DNA from: DATLNM01 sp035536775
Lineage (GTDB): Bacteria; Actinomycetota; CADDZG01; WHSQ01
Assembly: GCA_035536775.1 (NCBI GenBank)
Contig: DATLNM010000022.1
Coordinates: forward strand, 1-64,000
Length of the DNA: 64,000 nt
Reading direction: 5' to 3'
A model generated the notes under the pieces. That model was not told the DNA's origin, did no database searches, and saw nothing but the letters and a program-made list of their open reading frames with translations. A program made the translations under genes and the position numbers. Below are positions 46,875 to 55,060 of this stretch, one piece after another; position 1 is the first letter of the stretch; each line of letters opens with the position of its first letter.

Positions 46875-47917
46875 CACCGAACTCCGCCCTTGGACAAGAA
46901 ATCGGCGTAGAACAGCCCGAGCCCAAAGGCAACCGAAAGACCTGAGAGAACCCAGAACCTCACGATGACCGTGAACTCGGGCCAGCCCGCAAGCTCGAAA
47001 TGATGATGGATCGGCGCCATGAGGAATATCCGGCGCCCCGTGCGCTTGAACACGGCGACCTGGAAGATGACCGACAGCGTCTCGACGACGTAAAGCCCGC
47101 CGACGATCATCAGCATCAGCTGCGTATTGAGGAGGATCGCGAGAACGGCCATCGCACCTCCCAACATCAGCGAGCCCGTATCGCCCATGAAGATCTTGGC
47201 CGGAGCAGTGTTCCACCACAGGAAACCGGCACACGCGCCGAACAAAGCCGAGGCGACGATCGCGAGCTCGAACGGATCCGAACCGGTATTGCCGATGTCG
47301 TAGAACGTCTGGTGCCTGAACTGCCAGAACGCGATCACTACGAATGCCGCTAGGACCTGTGCCGCAGACCCAACCGCGAGACCGTCCAGTCCGTCGGTCA
47401 GGTTCACGCCGTTCGAGGATGCAGCAACCATCAGGAACGTCCACAGGTAGAACACGACGCCGAGGTCAAGAGCGGTGGACCTGAAGAACGAGAGGTCCGT
47501 ACCGATCCCGACGACCTCGACCGCGAGGACGCCGAACACCGCAGAGATCACAAGTTGCCCGATGAACTTCGCCCTCTTCTGAAGACCGAGCGAGCGCGCC
47601 TTGCGGATCTTGATGAAATCGTCAGCGAAGCCCAGCACGCCAAGAGCGAAGATGGTGCCCATCGCGAGCACACCGCTGTCGCGGAACGGAGCGAGCCCCC
47701 CGGTCCCGATGTGCCCGAGCAGATACCCGGCGACGGTCCCGATGAGGATGATCAAACCCCCCATCGTGGGCGTCCCTCGCTTCTCGAAATGCGCCTTAGG
47801 CCCCTCTTCGCGGATGAGCTGGCCCCACCCACGCCGGCGGAAGCTCTTGATGGCCAGCGGCGTGCCGAGCAGCGTCACGACGAGACCGACGAGTCCAGCC
47901 GCCATGATGTTGGTCAC
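46874..47917 (-). CDS. mraY: Phospho-MurNAc-pentapeptide transferase
   Basis: A 347-residue membrane enzyme with about ten helices that transfers phospho-MurNAc-pentapeptide to undecaprenyl phosphate, making lipid I. GTPTMGGLIILIGTVAGYL, DDFIKIRKARSLGLQKRAKF (the Asp pair), GVNLTDGLDGLAVGSAAQ and KIFMGDTGSLMLGG, then FLMAPIHHHFELAGW, are the family motifs. It directly follows murE with an ATGA overlap; murF, normally between them, is absent. Confidence 0.97.
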   Translation of the reverse strand: MTNIMAAGLVGLVVTLLGTPLAIKSFRRRGWGQLIREEGPKAHFEKRGTPTMGGLIILIGTVAGYLLGHIGTGGLAPFRDSGVLAMGTIFALGVLGFADDFIKIRKARSLGLQKRAKFIGQLVISAVFGVLAVEVVGIGTDLSFFRSTALDLGVVFYLWTFLMVAASSNGVNLTDGLDGLAVGSAAQVLAAFVVIAFWQFRHQTFYDIGNTGSDPFELAIVASALFGACAGFLWWNTAPAKIFMGDTGSLMLGGAMAVLAILLNTQLMLMIVGGLYVVETLSVIFQVAVFKRTGRRIFLMAPIHHHFELAGWPEFTVIVRFWVLSGLSVAFGLGLFYADFLSKGGVR

Positions 47918-49425
47918 CGCGCCACGCTCCCGCTCTCGGTCGAGATCCTCTGGATCTCTTCGGCGGCGACGATGCGGTCGTCGAACGGGACCGTCTCCGT
48001 CGCGAACTGCTGCCCCATCTCATGGCCTTTCCCCGCGATCACGACGACATCCCCTGGACGCGCCGACGCAACCGCCAAGGCGATCGCCGCGCGCCGGTCG
48101 ACCATCTCGGCATCTGGTGGACCGCCACGTTCGGAAACCACGCCTTTCGTTATCTCATCGAGGATCGCTTGGGGGTCCTCGGATCGAGGATTGTCGGACG
48201 TGACCACGAGGACGTCGGCGAGACGGGCCGCCGCCACACCCATGAGTGGACGTTTCTTGCGATCACGATCGCCACCGCAGCCGAACACTGCTATCAATCG
48301 ACCCTCACCCACTACGAGCTCGCGCGCCGCCCGCAGGATGTTCTCGAGAGAGTCGGGGGTGTGCGCGTAGTCGACGATGACGGGGAACGCCTGGCCGGCC
48401 GCGATGGACTCGAAGCGACCAGGGACAGCCCGGAGGCCGTAGATGCCTTCAACGATCGCGTCGAGAGAGATCCCCCCGATCAGAGCGATGGTGGCCGCGG
48501 CGAGGCAGTTGGAGACATTGAACGGACCTGGGAGATGCGTCGCTATATCGGCGTCTCCGTCGGGAGTGTGCAGGGTGAACCGCGATCCGCTGCCGTCGGA
48601 CGAGATCCCGGTCGCCTGAACGTCACCGCGACCGTTCGCGCCGAATCCGAGGCACGGGATGCTCGCGGAGATGAGTAGCCGCTCGCCCCAGGGGTCGTCG
48701 ATGTTGATCGCGCCGCGCCGTGCGTGCTCCGGCGTGAAGAGGGAGCGTTTCGCCTCGAAGTAATCGTCCATGTCGAGGTGGAAGTCGAGATGGTCCTGGG
48801 AGAGGTTCGTGAACCCGGCAGCTGAGAACCGCATCGCATCGACCCGGTTCAGTCGCAACGCGTGTGAGGTGACCTCCATCGCAACCGTCTCAACTCCTGA
48901 GGACTTCATGTCACGCAACAGCAGCTGAAGGTCGAGCGATTCAGGTGTCGTTCGCACACCGGGTCGGACGACCCCCGCGACGCGCGTTTCGATGGTACCT
49001 ACCAAGCCGGTTACATCGCCGGAGGCCGTAGCTATCGAATCGAGCAAGAAGGCCGTCGTCGTCTTACCGTTGGTCCCCGTGACCCCGAGGAGACGCAGAT
49101 CATCTGCCGGGTTGCCCAGGAACGTGGCGGAGATGACCGGCATGGCTGCTCTGGTATCGGACACCACGATCTGTGGAAGCGGAACGTCCAGCTCGCGCAT
49201 GACGCACAGCGCAGCGGCCCCGTGCTTCGCGGCCGTATGGGCGTGGTTGTGGCCGTCCGCTCGCTCTCCTTGGATACAGAAGAAGAGGTCGCCCGGGCGC
49301 ACACGGCGGGAGTCATACGCGAGCCCTGAGACCGCCGCAGAGGGCGATCCGTCGAACGCGAGCACGCTTCCCGCGACGGATGCCGCGAGGCTCTGGATCG
49401 TCGTCTCCCGGATGTCGTTGTCCAT
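47914..49425 (-). CDS. murE: UDP-MurNAc-tripeptide synthetase (meso-DAP type)
   Basis: A 503-residue Mur ligase adding the third stem residue. GVTGTNGKTTTAFLLDSIA is the P-loop, NLSQDHLDFHLDMDDYFEAK the central motif, and VVTSDNPRSEDP carries the DNPR box that marks meso-diaminopimelate enzymes rather than lysine ones. IVDYAHTPDSLENIL is also present. It is 20 bases downstream of ftsI and overlaps mraY by 4. Confidence 0.97.
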   Translation of the reverse strand: MDNDIRETTIQSLAASVAGSVLAFDGSPSAAVSGLAYDSRRVRPGDLFFCIQGERADGHNHAHTAAKHGAAALCVMRELDVPLPQIVVSDTRAAMPVISATFLGNPADDLRLLGVTGTNGKTTTAFLLDSIATASGDVTGLVGTIETRVAGVVRPGVRTTPESLDLQLLLRDMKSSGVETVAMEVTSHALRLNRVDAMRFSAAGFTNLSQDHLDFHLDMDDYFEAKRSLFTPEHARRGAINIDDPWGERLLISASIPCLGFGANGRGDVQATGISSDGSGSRFTLHTPDGDADIATHLPGPFNVSNCLAAATIALIGGISLDAIVEGIYGLRAVPGRFESIAAGQAFPVIVDYAHTPDSLENILRAARELVVGEGRLIAVFGCGGDRDRKKRPLMGVAAARLADVLVVTSDNPRSEDPQAILDEITKGVVSERGGPPDAEMVDRRAAIALAVASARPGDVVVIAGKGHEMGQQFATETVPFDDRIVAAEEIQRISTESGSVAR

Positions 49426-49445
49426 GACGCCAGCCTAGTAGTGGC

Positions 49446-51299
49446 TCAGTCGTGGATCGCTGGATCGCCTGCCATCTCAGCTTCGAGCTCGGCTGCCGCC
49501 TTCTCGGCGTTCTCGGTCGGAGCGATGCCGAGGTGGCGCAGCGTGAACTCGGTGATCAGCTTGAACGTTGGGGCAGCCGTCGATCCGCCCCAGATCGGAG
49601 TGGGCTCGTCCAAGACGACCAGCACCACGATGGCGGGGTCGTCGGCCGGGGCGAATCCCGCGAACGACGCGACGTAAGAGTTGCCGTAGCCGCCTTCCGG
49701 ACTGGCCTTCTGAGCGGTGCCGGTCTTGCCCGCGACCGCGTATCCGGGGATCTGAGCCTCGATACCTGTGCCCTTCTCCACGACCCGGGCGAGGATCTCA
49801 CTCATCGTCGTCGCCGTCTCTGCCGAGATCACCGTGCGCGCCGGGGGCGAGGGCGGTACGTCGACATCGCCTCGTTCGTCCATCGTCGATGCGAGCAGCC
49901 GCGGGGCGATCCATTCGCCGTCGTTGGCGAGCACACAGTACGCAAGGGCCATCTGCATCGGCGTAACCGCGATCCCCTGCCCGATCGGAACCGTCGCGAT
50001 CGTCGTGCCCGACCAATCCTTGCGGTCGAGCAAGATTCCCGAGGATTCACCGGGGAAACCGAGGCCGGTCTCGGCGCCGAAGCCGAACGCGTAAACGAAC
50101 TGATCCAGGAGCTTCGCACCGAGGTTGAGCGCGATCTTGATCGTGCCGACGTTCGAGGACTGCTCGATGATCTCCGACACCGTCATCGGCATCGTCGCGT
50201 GCGCGTGAGAATCGTTGAACACCCGGTCGTAGTACGCGAGCGCATCCGGCACGAGAAAGCTGGTCTCGGGCGTAACGAGTCCCTGCTCAAGGGCGGCCGA
50301 TGCAGTGACGATCTTGAATGCCGATCCAGGTTCGTACACGTCGGTCACCGCTCGATTGCGGAACGCCTCCGTCGCGAAGTCACCTGGGCGGTTAGGCGAG
50401 AAGTCGGGCACGTTCGCAAGAGCGAGGATCTCCCCGGTGTCCGGCTTCATAACGATGGCGGTGCCGCCGATGGCCCCGTATTGCTTGGTCGCTTGCGTCA
50501 GCGTCAGCTCGGTGAAGTACTGGATGTCCTTGTCGATCGTGAGGAACAGAGAGTGGCCTGGTCGGGGCGCCTCGTAGGTGCTGTCGGCTTGCGGCAACGA
50601 GTTCCCGGCTGGGTCTTGCTCGAGCGTCTCGCGCCCCGCCTTGCCTTTCAAGAGATGCTCATACTCGGACTCGATCCCAGAGATGCCGTTGCCATCCGTG
50701 TCGGTAAACCCGAGGATGTGGGAAGCAAGGCGGCCGCCTGGGTAGTACCGACGGGCCTCCTCGTACATGTGGACCCCGGGGAGCTCGAGGGCGGCCACCT
50801 TCTTGGCAACCTTCGGTGGAACCTGTCGAGCGATGAACTCGAAGCGGCTCTCGGGGGTACGGCCGTTCAAGAGCTCGGTCGCCGCGTCAACGTCGAGGTC
50901 GAGCACCGGGGCAAGCTTCTCTGCCTCGGAGCGCGCGTTCTCGACGAGCGCGGGGTCGGCGTAGATCGTCTTGAGGTCGATGGATATCGCGAGCGGCTCT
51001 CCGTTGCGGTCCAAGATCGCGCCCCGGCGCGCCGGGAACTCATGCGTACGGACGCGCTGGTCCGCGGCGAGCTCGGCGAAGGCGGGGGCACTCATGATCT
51101 GGACGGTGAAGAGCCGCGCCCCCATCCCGGTGAACGCGAGCGCAAGCCCGACTGAGAGCCAAGCGATCCTCTTCTCGGATCGCCGGCCGCGCGGGCGTGG
51201 AGCCGAACGAGGGGCCGGTTTGCGAGCGGGCCCTCGACGGGGTGGTTGGCGACGAGCGGGATGACTGCGGGGGGGCGGGCGGCGGCTAGGCCCTGGCAT
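49446..51299 (-). CDS. ftsI: Septal class B penicillin-binding protein FtsI (PBP3)
   Basis: A 617-residue transpeptidase. A long basic, Pro-rich cytoplasmic tail (1–42) precedes one transmembrane helix (44–60) and the pedestal domain (FPARRGAILDRNGEPLA). In the catalytic domain SxxK is Ser326–Lys329 (EPGSAFK), SSN follows at about 381–383, and KTG is at 525–527 (VAGKTGTAQ). It cross-links septal peptidoglycan with FtsW. It starts one base into the ftsL stop. Confidence 0.97.
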   Translation of the reverse strand: MPGPSRRPPPRSHPARRQPPRRGPARKPAPRSAPRPRGRRSEKRIAWLSVGLALAFTGMGARLFTVQIMSAPAFAELAADQRVRTHEFPARRGAILDRNGEPLAISIDLKTIYADPALVENARSEAEKLAPVLDLDVDAATELLNGRTPESRFEFIARQVPPKVAKKVAALELPGVHMYEEARRYYPGGRLASHILGFTDTDGNGISGIESEYEHLLKGKAGRETLEQDPAGNSLPQADSTYEAPRPGHSLFLTIDKDIQYFTELTLTQATKQYGAIGGTAIVMKPDTGEILALANVPDFSPNRPGDFATEAFRNRAVTDVYEPGSAFKIVTASAALEQGLVTPETSFLVPDALAYYDRVFNDSHAHATMPMTVSEIIEQSSNVGTIKIALNLGAKLLDQFVYAFGFGAETGLGFPGESSGILLDRKDWSGTTIATVPIGQGIAVTPMQMALAYCVLANDGEWIAPRLLASTMDERGDVDVPPSPPARTVISAETATTMSEILARVVEKGTGIEAQIPGYAVAGKTGTAQKASPEGGYGNSYVASFAGFAPADDPAIVVLVVLDEPTPIWGGSTAAPTFKLITEFTLRHLGIAPTENAEKAAAELEAEMAGDPAIHD

Positions 51300-51772
51300 C
51301 AGGGCGCAACCTCACTGGTCGCTGCAGCCGCAGCCGCCCCCGCTGCCGGTGTGTCACTCCCGGCCGGTGCCTCCTCGTTGCGACGTCCGATATCCGCAAC
51401 GATGTATTGAGTCAGCGCCGGGTCGGGATCCACCATGCCGAGATGGTTGCGGGCGAAGTTCTCGACCCGCGCCGGGCTCTCGAGCGTCGCGGCCTCCAGC
51501 AGGAGCTCCTCCTGAAGCGACTGCGCCTCGGTCAACTGCTTGCGGATCTTGCCGAGCTCGAACGCAGACTGAGCGAGAACGACCTGCTCGACGAGCACCG
51601 CGAAGACAACGGCAACCAGGCTGAGACAGGTGATCGCGATCACGCCGCGGCGACGGCGAGGATGTGTTGCTTGCTGTGGCGGGAACTCCGACAAGGCTCG
51701 CCGGACGACGCGCAACGCGCGCGGCTCCGGGGAGGCAGGCCTGTGCTTCAGCTGGCGCGCGGCTGTGGCCAT
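51299..51772 (-). CDS. ftsL: FtsL-like septal protein
   Basis: A 157-residue bitopic protein. A basic cytoplasmic N-terminus ends at THPRRRR, then one transmembrane helix (GVIAITCLSLVAVVFAVLVE) and an extracytoplasmic leucine-zipper-like coiled coil (LGKIRKQLTEAQSLQEELLL, then NFARNHLGMVDPDP). An Ala-rich tail follows. FtsL-type sequence is poorly conserved, so the call rests on topology and position between rsmH and ftsI. Confidence 0.85.
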   Translation of the reverse strand: MATAARQLKHRPASPEPRALRVVRRALSEFPPQQATHPRRRRGVIAITCLSLVAVVFAVLVEQVVLAQSAFELGKIRKQLTEAQSLQEELLLEAATLESPARVENFARNHLGMVDPDPALTQYIVADIGRRNEEAPAGSDTPAAGAAAAAATSEVAP

Positions 51773-52707
51773 CAGGCGACCTTCCCGATCTTCTCGGCGG
51801 CTCGCAGCTTGCCGGCGGTCGAGCGCGGGTTCGACGCCGCCTCTTCTGCGGTTGCGCGTACGGGACGAGATGTCAGAACCCTCAGGGTTGCCTGCGCATC
51901 ACACGCACAGATGGGGAAATCGGGCGGGCAGACACAGCCCTTGGACTCTTCTGCGAAGAACCGCTTCACGATCCGGTCCTCCAGGGAGTGGTACGAGATG
52001 ACGACGACGCGCCCGCCTGTTGCTAGGACACTCACCGCCTGAGGTAGCACTTCCTCGAGGGCCGAGAGCTCGGCATTGACCTCTATGCGGATGGCTTGGA
52101 ACGTTCTGCGTGCCGGGTGACCACCGGTCCTCCGTGTTGCAGCGGGGATCGCCGCGGTTACGACCTCGGCGAGGTGCTCGGTTGAACGGATAGGACGCGC
52201 CGCAACGATGGCGCGCGCGACGCGCTTCGCGAAGCGCTCTTCGCCGTAGAGACGGATGATCCGTGCAAGGTCGTCCTGCGCGTACGTGTTCACTATGGTG
52301 TCGGCTGAGAGTCGTTGGTCGGGGTCCATGCGCATGTCGAGTGGCCCATCAGCGCGGAACGAGAAGCCTCGATGCGACTCATCGAGTTGGGGTGAGGAAA
52401 CTCCAAGGTCGAGTAGGACTCCGCGAACCTCCTCAACCCCGAGTCGTTCCAGTACGGCCGAGAGGTTTTTGAAGTCGTCACGAACGAGCCGCGCCCGATC
52501 CCCGAACGAGGAGAGGTCGGCGCGACACGCCTCCAGCGCGTCGGGGTCACGATCGACCCCGATGAGCCACGATCGGGGCGCGGCGTCGAGGAGGCGTCTT
52601 GCGTGGCCGCCGCGCCCGATCGTTGCGTCGACGAAGGATCCTCCGTCGACCAGTACTGGCTCGAGAAGACCGGCGACTGCCTCTGCGAGGACGGGCTCAT
52701 GCGCCAC
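51772..52707 (-). CDS. rsmH: 16S rRNA m4C1402 methyltransferase
   Basis: A 311-residue SAM-dependent methyltransferase (MraW). HEPVLAEAVAGLL is the N-terminal signature, FVDATIGRGGHARRLLDA binds SAM, GVLLDLGVSSPQLDESHRGF is the central motif and VISYHSLEDRIVKRFF the C-terminal one. The start is GTG 52707 with GGAGGAG eight bases upstream. It overlaps ftsL by one base. Confidence 0.97.
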   Translation of the reverse strand: MAHEPVLAEAVAGLLEPVLVDGGSFVDATIGRGGHARRLLDAAPRSWLIGVDRDPDALEACRADLSSFGDRARLVRDDFKNLSAVLERLGVEEVRGVLLDLGVSSPQLDESHRGFSFRADGPLDMRMDPDQRLSADTIVNTYAQDDLARIIRLYGEERFAKRVARAIVAARPIRSTEHLAEVVTAAIPAATRRTGGHPARRTFQAIRIEVNAELSALEEVLPQAVSVLATGGRVVVISYHSLEDRIVKRFFAEESKGCVCPPDFPICACDAQATLRVLTSRPVRATAEEAASNPRSTAGKLRAAEKIGKVA

Positions 52708-53018
52708 AGGTCGATCTCCTCCTTCTGCACGGACGCTGCTGATGCTGCTGCGGGTGCACCCCGGTCGTCGTCTGGACTACCTATGTCTGCGGGCCCCACC
52801 AACGACGCCCCACCCCGGCGGAACGAGCTCCCCTGCGCCGCAGGGACGTCGTCCATCCGCCACACGTCGACCTTCTCCACGATCCTGAGGTCGTCGGGCG
52901 CCGTTGCGACCCTTGTGATCTTCAATCTCTCCTTGGAGAGGTCGAATAATGCTGCGGGTGGAAGCTCCTCTGAGTCCAACTTCAGCAGACCCAGCAGATC
53001 CATCTCAGTTGCTGCCAT
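52293..53018 (-). CDS. Hypothetical protein in the mraZ–rsmH spacer (C-terminal half doubtful)
   Basis: A reading frame of up to 241 codons from ATG 53018, with a good GGGGAGG site and only 3 bases after the small membrane ORF. The first 100 or so residues (MAATEMDLLGLLKLDSEELP, then SKERLKITRV and RIVEKVDVWRMDD) look like a real, charged helical protein. The rest overlaps the first 415 bases of rsmH in another frame and reads Ser/Arg-rich, like a chance open frame. The rsmH Shine–Dalgarno sequence and start lie within it. No family recognised. Confidence 0.3.
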   Translation of the reverse strand: MAATEMDLLGLLKLDSEELPPAALFDLSKERLKITRVATAPDDLRIVEKVDVWRMDDVPAAQGSSFRRGGASLVGPADIGSPDDDRGAPAAASAASVQKEEIDLWRMSPSSQRQSPVFSSQYWSTEDPSSTQRSGAAATQDASSTPRPDRGSSGSIVTPTRWRRVAPTSPRSGIGRGSFVTTSKTSRPYWNDSGLRRFAESYSTLEFPHPNSMSRIEASRSALMGHSTCAWTPTNDSQPTP

Positions 53019-53021
53019 CAG

Positions 53022-53159
53022 TCACCTCCCCATCGCTCTAGTTGCTATGGCCACCATTCCTAGGAACCCACCTACCGACGAGCCGGTGAGGGCGAGAAGC
53101 ACGAGCCCCTGTCCGACCTCCCGGGTGAGCGACCTCGGTGTCACCGACCCTGCTCTCAC
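53022..53159 (-). CDS. Small single-pass membrane protein between mraZ and the next ORF
   Basis: A 45-residue ORF, GTG 53159, with GGGGAGGGG just upstream. It begins VRAGSVTPRSLTREVGQ, continues with one hydrophobic helix (GLVLLALTGSSVGGFLGMVA) and ends in ATRAMGR. Its stop lies within the ribosome-binding region of the next ORF. The position, with good initiation signals and a TM helix, argues that it is real, but no homologue is known to me. Confidence 0.45.
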   Translation of the reverse strand: MRAGSVTPRSLTREVGQGLVLLALTGSSVGGFLGMVAIATRAMGR

Positions 53160-53203
53160 GTCCCCTCCCCTCTCTCTCGTCTTCCGTTTCTTGGTGTGCG
53201 TAG

Positions 53204-53635
53204 CTAGAAGCTGAGTCCTGCGGCGATCTCGTCGAGACCCCCATCGCCCGTCTTGGCCTGCTCGGCCGCCCACCCCTCCGGGCTCCAGATCTCCGCGTGG
53301 CTGATCGCGCCGGTGATGACGCACTCCCGCGTGATGCCGGCGTGGTCCCGGAGCGACTCGGGGAGGAGGATCCGCCCCTGCTTGTCGACCGCCTCGGGAA
53401 ACGCGCTGGCGGCCACCGAGCGGACGAGCGCCCGAGCCTGGGGGTTCGACTGGCCGAGGGCGAGGAGTTTCGTTTCCTGGGCCTTCCAGCCCTCCGCCGA
53501 CCACAGGGCGATCGAGTTATCCACCCAGCGGGTCACGACCGCCTGGTCGTCCGTGAGCTCGTAGCGGAGCTTGGACGGCACGATGAGGCGCCCCTTGGGG
53601 TCGATCGAGTGCTGGTACTCCCCGAGAAATGACAC
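53204..53635 (-). CDS. mraZ: Transcriptional regulator MraZ
   Basis: A 143-residue protein with two SpoVT/AbrB-like swapped-hairpin repeats: FLGEYQHSIDPKGRLIVPSKL and, later, DKQGRILLPESLRDHAGI. The DxKGR and DxQGR loops contact DNA. MraZ represses or tunes the dcw cluster by binding direct repeats in its own promoter region, and such repeats are present at 53676–53700. The start is GTG 53635. Confidence 0.96.
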   Translation of the reverse strand: MSFLGEYQHSIDPKGRLIVPSKLRYELTDDQAVVTRWVDNSIALWSAEGWKAQETKLLALGQSNPQARALVRSVAASAFPEAVDKQGRILLPESLRDHAGITRECVITGAISHAEIWSPEGWAAEQAKTGDGGLDEIAAGLSF

Positions 53636-53675
53636 CTTGTCCCCGTCCTAGGCCCCGTGGTGGACCGTATGGTTC

Positions 53676-53700
53676 CACCATTTCCCTCCACTACGCTCCA
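53676..53700 (-). promoter_or_regulatory. MraZ operator: three direct repeats
   Basis: On the minus strand TGGAG, TGGAG and TGGTG occur at exact 10-base steps (53696–53700, 53686–53690, 53676–53680). Known MraZ sites are several TGGGN-type boxes separated by 5 bases, so this fits autoregulation. The boxes lie just downstream of the predicted transcription start. Confidence 0.7.
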
Positions 53701-53710
53701 CTTCTCGGGC

Positions 53711-53740
53711 AATGTAGACCCCTGCGCCCCACCAGGTCAA
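53711..53740 (-). promoter_or_regulatory. mraZ/dcw promoter
   Basis: TTGACC (53735–53740) and TACATT (53711–53716) are separated by 18 bases, followed immediately by the MraZ boxes. Confidence 0.65.
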
Positions 53741-53752
53741 CGCTCCGACCCG

Positions 53753-53770
53753 AATTACGCTTTTGTAATT
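53753..53770. repeat. AT-rich inverted repeat between divergent promoters
   Basis: AATTAC-GCTTTT-GTAATT is a perfect 6-bp inverted repeat, unusually AT-rich for this region. It lies between the mraZ promoter and the promoter of the RlpA-like gene. It could be an operator or a small terminator. Confidence 0.4.
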
Positions 53771-53868
53771 TGTTGCGCGTGTGTGCTTGTGTTAACTGCT
53801 GTGAGCGTGAGTTGGGCGTTGAGTCGCCTTCTGGGGTGGATGTTGTTGAAGTGATGCCTCGCTAGCTG

Positions 53869-53897
53869 TTGCAAGCACGCCAGGCACGCGCTAGGGT
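53869..53897 (+). promoter_or_regulatory. Promoter of the RlpA-like gene
   Basis: TTGCAA (53869–53874) and TAGGGT (53892–53897) are 17 bases apart. The predicted start near 53904 gives a leader of about 210 bases. Confidence 0.55.
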
Positions 53898-53903
53898 CAC
53901 CCG

Positions 53904-54113
53904 CTGTAGCGCCCGATCCGGAGCGGCAGGCTCCTCCGGATTCCGGTTTCGCGTGTGGGTCGAGAACCGTGGCCCCGGTGGAGCCGCAGTGGCCCGTTCG
54001 AGGCCCCAGGGCGATCCGGTGTATCAGGCGTGTCCGTGGGTTTGCGCGTGACGTTGCGGCGATCCCCCACCGGCACCGCGGCATGCGGGCACGCAGGGCG
54101 AAAAGGAGGAGTA
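53904..54113 (+). promoter_or_regulatory. Long structured 5' leader of the RlpA-like gene
   Basis: Perfect stem ATCCGGAG/CTCCGGAT at 53916–53923 with 53934–53941. A long-range stem joins CCGGTGG (53975–53981) to CCACCGG (54067–54073) and continues with GCCGCA (53983–53988) to TGCGGC (54055–54060). It encloses smaller hairpins. I looked for the conserved c-di-AMP (ydaO) riboswitch blocks common before actinobacterial wall hydrolases and did not find them. This is a candidate uncharacterised cis-regulatory RNA. Confidence 0.5.
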
Positions 54114-55037
54114 ATGAGACTGTCTCTACACGCGCGTCGCGTGGCGGTGGTTCTGGTGGGACTTGCAGTCCTTGCCGGCATCCCGGCCGCGGTTGCGTTC
54201 AACGAGCCGGACACGCTCGCGATCGACGAGAGTCCGCGGCGCGTCCCCTTCAGATCGACGATCGCGATCTCGGGCCACATGGACGGCGTCCCCCAGGGGA
54301 CGCTCATCACGCTCGAGCGTGAGCGCCCCAACCGGGGCACCTGGCGCCCCCTCGTCACGGTAGCGACCGACGCCAAGGGTGACGTCGCCTACACGCTCGA
54401 GCGCGTACGCGTCACCGCGGAATACAGATTGAGCGCGGACGGCACCGAAGAGGGAACCACCGTCACGAGTGAGCCCGTCGAGATCGGGGTGGAGCCGCTG
54501 ATCGGGCTGCATGCGCGTCCCGATGACGTCTTCGCGGGCCAGACGGTCAAGATCAACGGCTACTTGTTCCCGAAGGTTCGCCGCGATCGCCGCGTGCACG
54601 TGCAGGAGTACGTCGATGGCGCGTGGCGCAGGGTCGGAGCCGCGATGGTCCACAACGGGCGCTTCAAGGTCGCGTACACACCGACGTACAGCAGCCACCG
54701 CACGTTAAGGGTGCTCTACCACGGGGGCCACCTCAACACCGCAGGCGACGCGGCGCGTTCGCTGCGCGTCTACGAGAGCGATCTCGCCACCTGGTACGGC
54801 CCGGGCTTCTACGGCAACAGCACCGCCTGTGGACAGCGCCTCGACTATGGAACGCTCGGTGTCGCGCACCGCACACTCCCCTGCGGCACGAAGGTGAGCG
54901 TCTACTACCGCGGCCGCTCGATCACCGTCACGGTCATCGACCGCGGCCCCTACACCTCGGCGAACTGGGACCTCACCGGCGAAACCGCCCGCCGCCTGGG
55001 CTTCTCAGGCAAAGAGAATGTAGGAGTTGCGTACTAG
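54114..55037 (+). CDS. Secreted RlpA-like double-psi beta-barrel protein
   Basis: A 307-residue exported protein with AAAGGAGG before ATG 54114. A signal peptide (VAVVLVGLAVLAGIPAAVAF) is followed by two Ig-like beta-sandwich stretches (about 40–130 and 130–215: STIAISGHMDGV, TVKINGYLFPKV). A C-terminal RlpA/DPBB domain has ATWYGPGFYGNSTACGQRLD, GVAHRTLPCGTKVSVYYRGR and VIDRGPYTSANWDLTGETAR. The DPBB fold suggests wall binding or lytic transglycosylase-type activity, but the exact function is inferred. A bidirectional hairpin covers its stop codon. Confidence 0.88.
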   Translation: MRLSLHARRVAVVLVGLAVLAGIPAAVAFNEPDTLAIDESPRRVPFRSTIAISGHMDGVPQGTLITLERERPNRGTWRPLVTVATDAKGDVAYTLERVRVTAEYRLSADGTEEGTTVTSEPVEIGVEPLIGLHARPDDVFAGQTVKINGYLFPKVRRDRRVHVQEYVDGAWRRVGAAMVHNGRFKVAYTPTYSSHRTLRVLYHGGHLNTAGDAARSLRVYESDLATWYGPGFYGNSTACGQRLDYGTLGVAHRTLPCGTKVSVYYRGRSITVTVIDRGPYTSANWDLTGETARRLGFSGKENVGVAY

Positions 55038-55049
55038 GGCAACTCCTAC
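55020..55049. terminator. Bidirectional hairpin between convergent genes
   Basis: GTAGGAGTTGC (55020–55030) and GCAACTCCTAC (55039–55049) form a perfect 11-bp stem with an 8-base loop that includes the stop codon of the RlpA-like gene. The convergent cyclase gene ends at 55061. There is no long T tract, but the position fits a shared terminator. Confidence 0.65.
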
Positions 55050-55060
55050 ACAAGCCATCA

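Noticed and set aside
46875..47444. N-terminal extension of MurD by about 190 residues
   Set aside because: The extra part is the reverse-frame shadow of mraY, with no similarity to Mur ligases. ATG 46874 gives the normal MurD start.
53904..54113. c-di-AMP (ydaO) riboswitch before the RlpA-like gene
   Set aside because: The gene type and leader length fit, but I could not find the conserved sequence blocks of the class.
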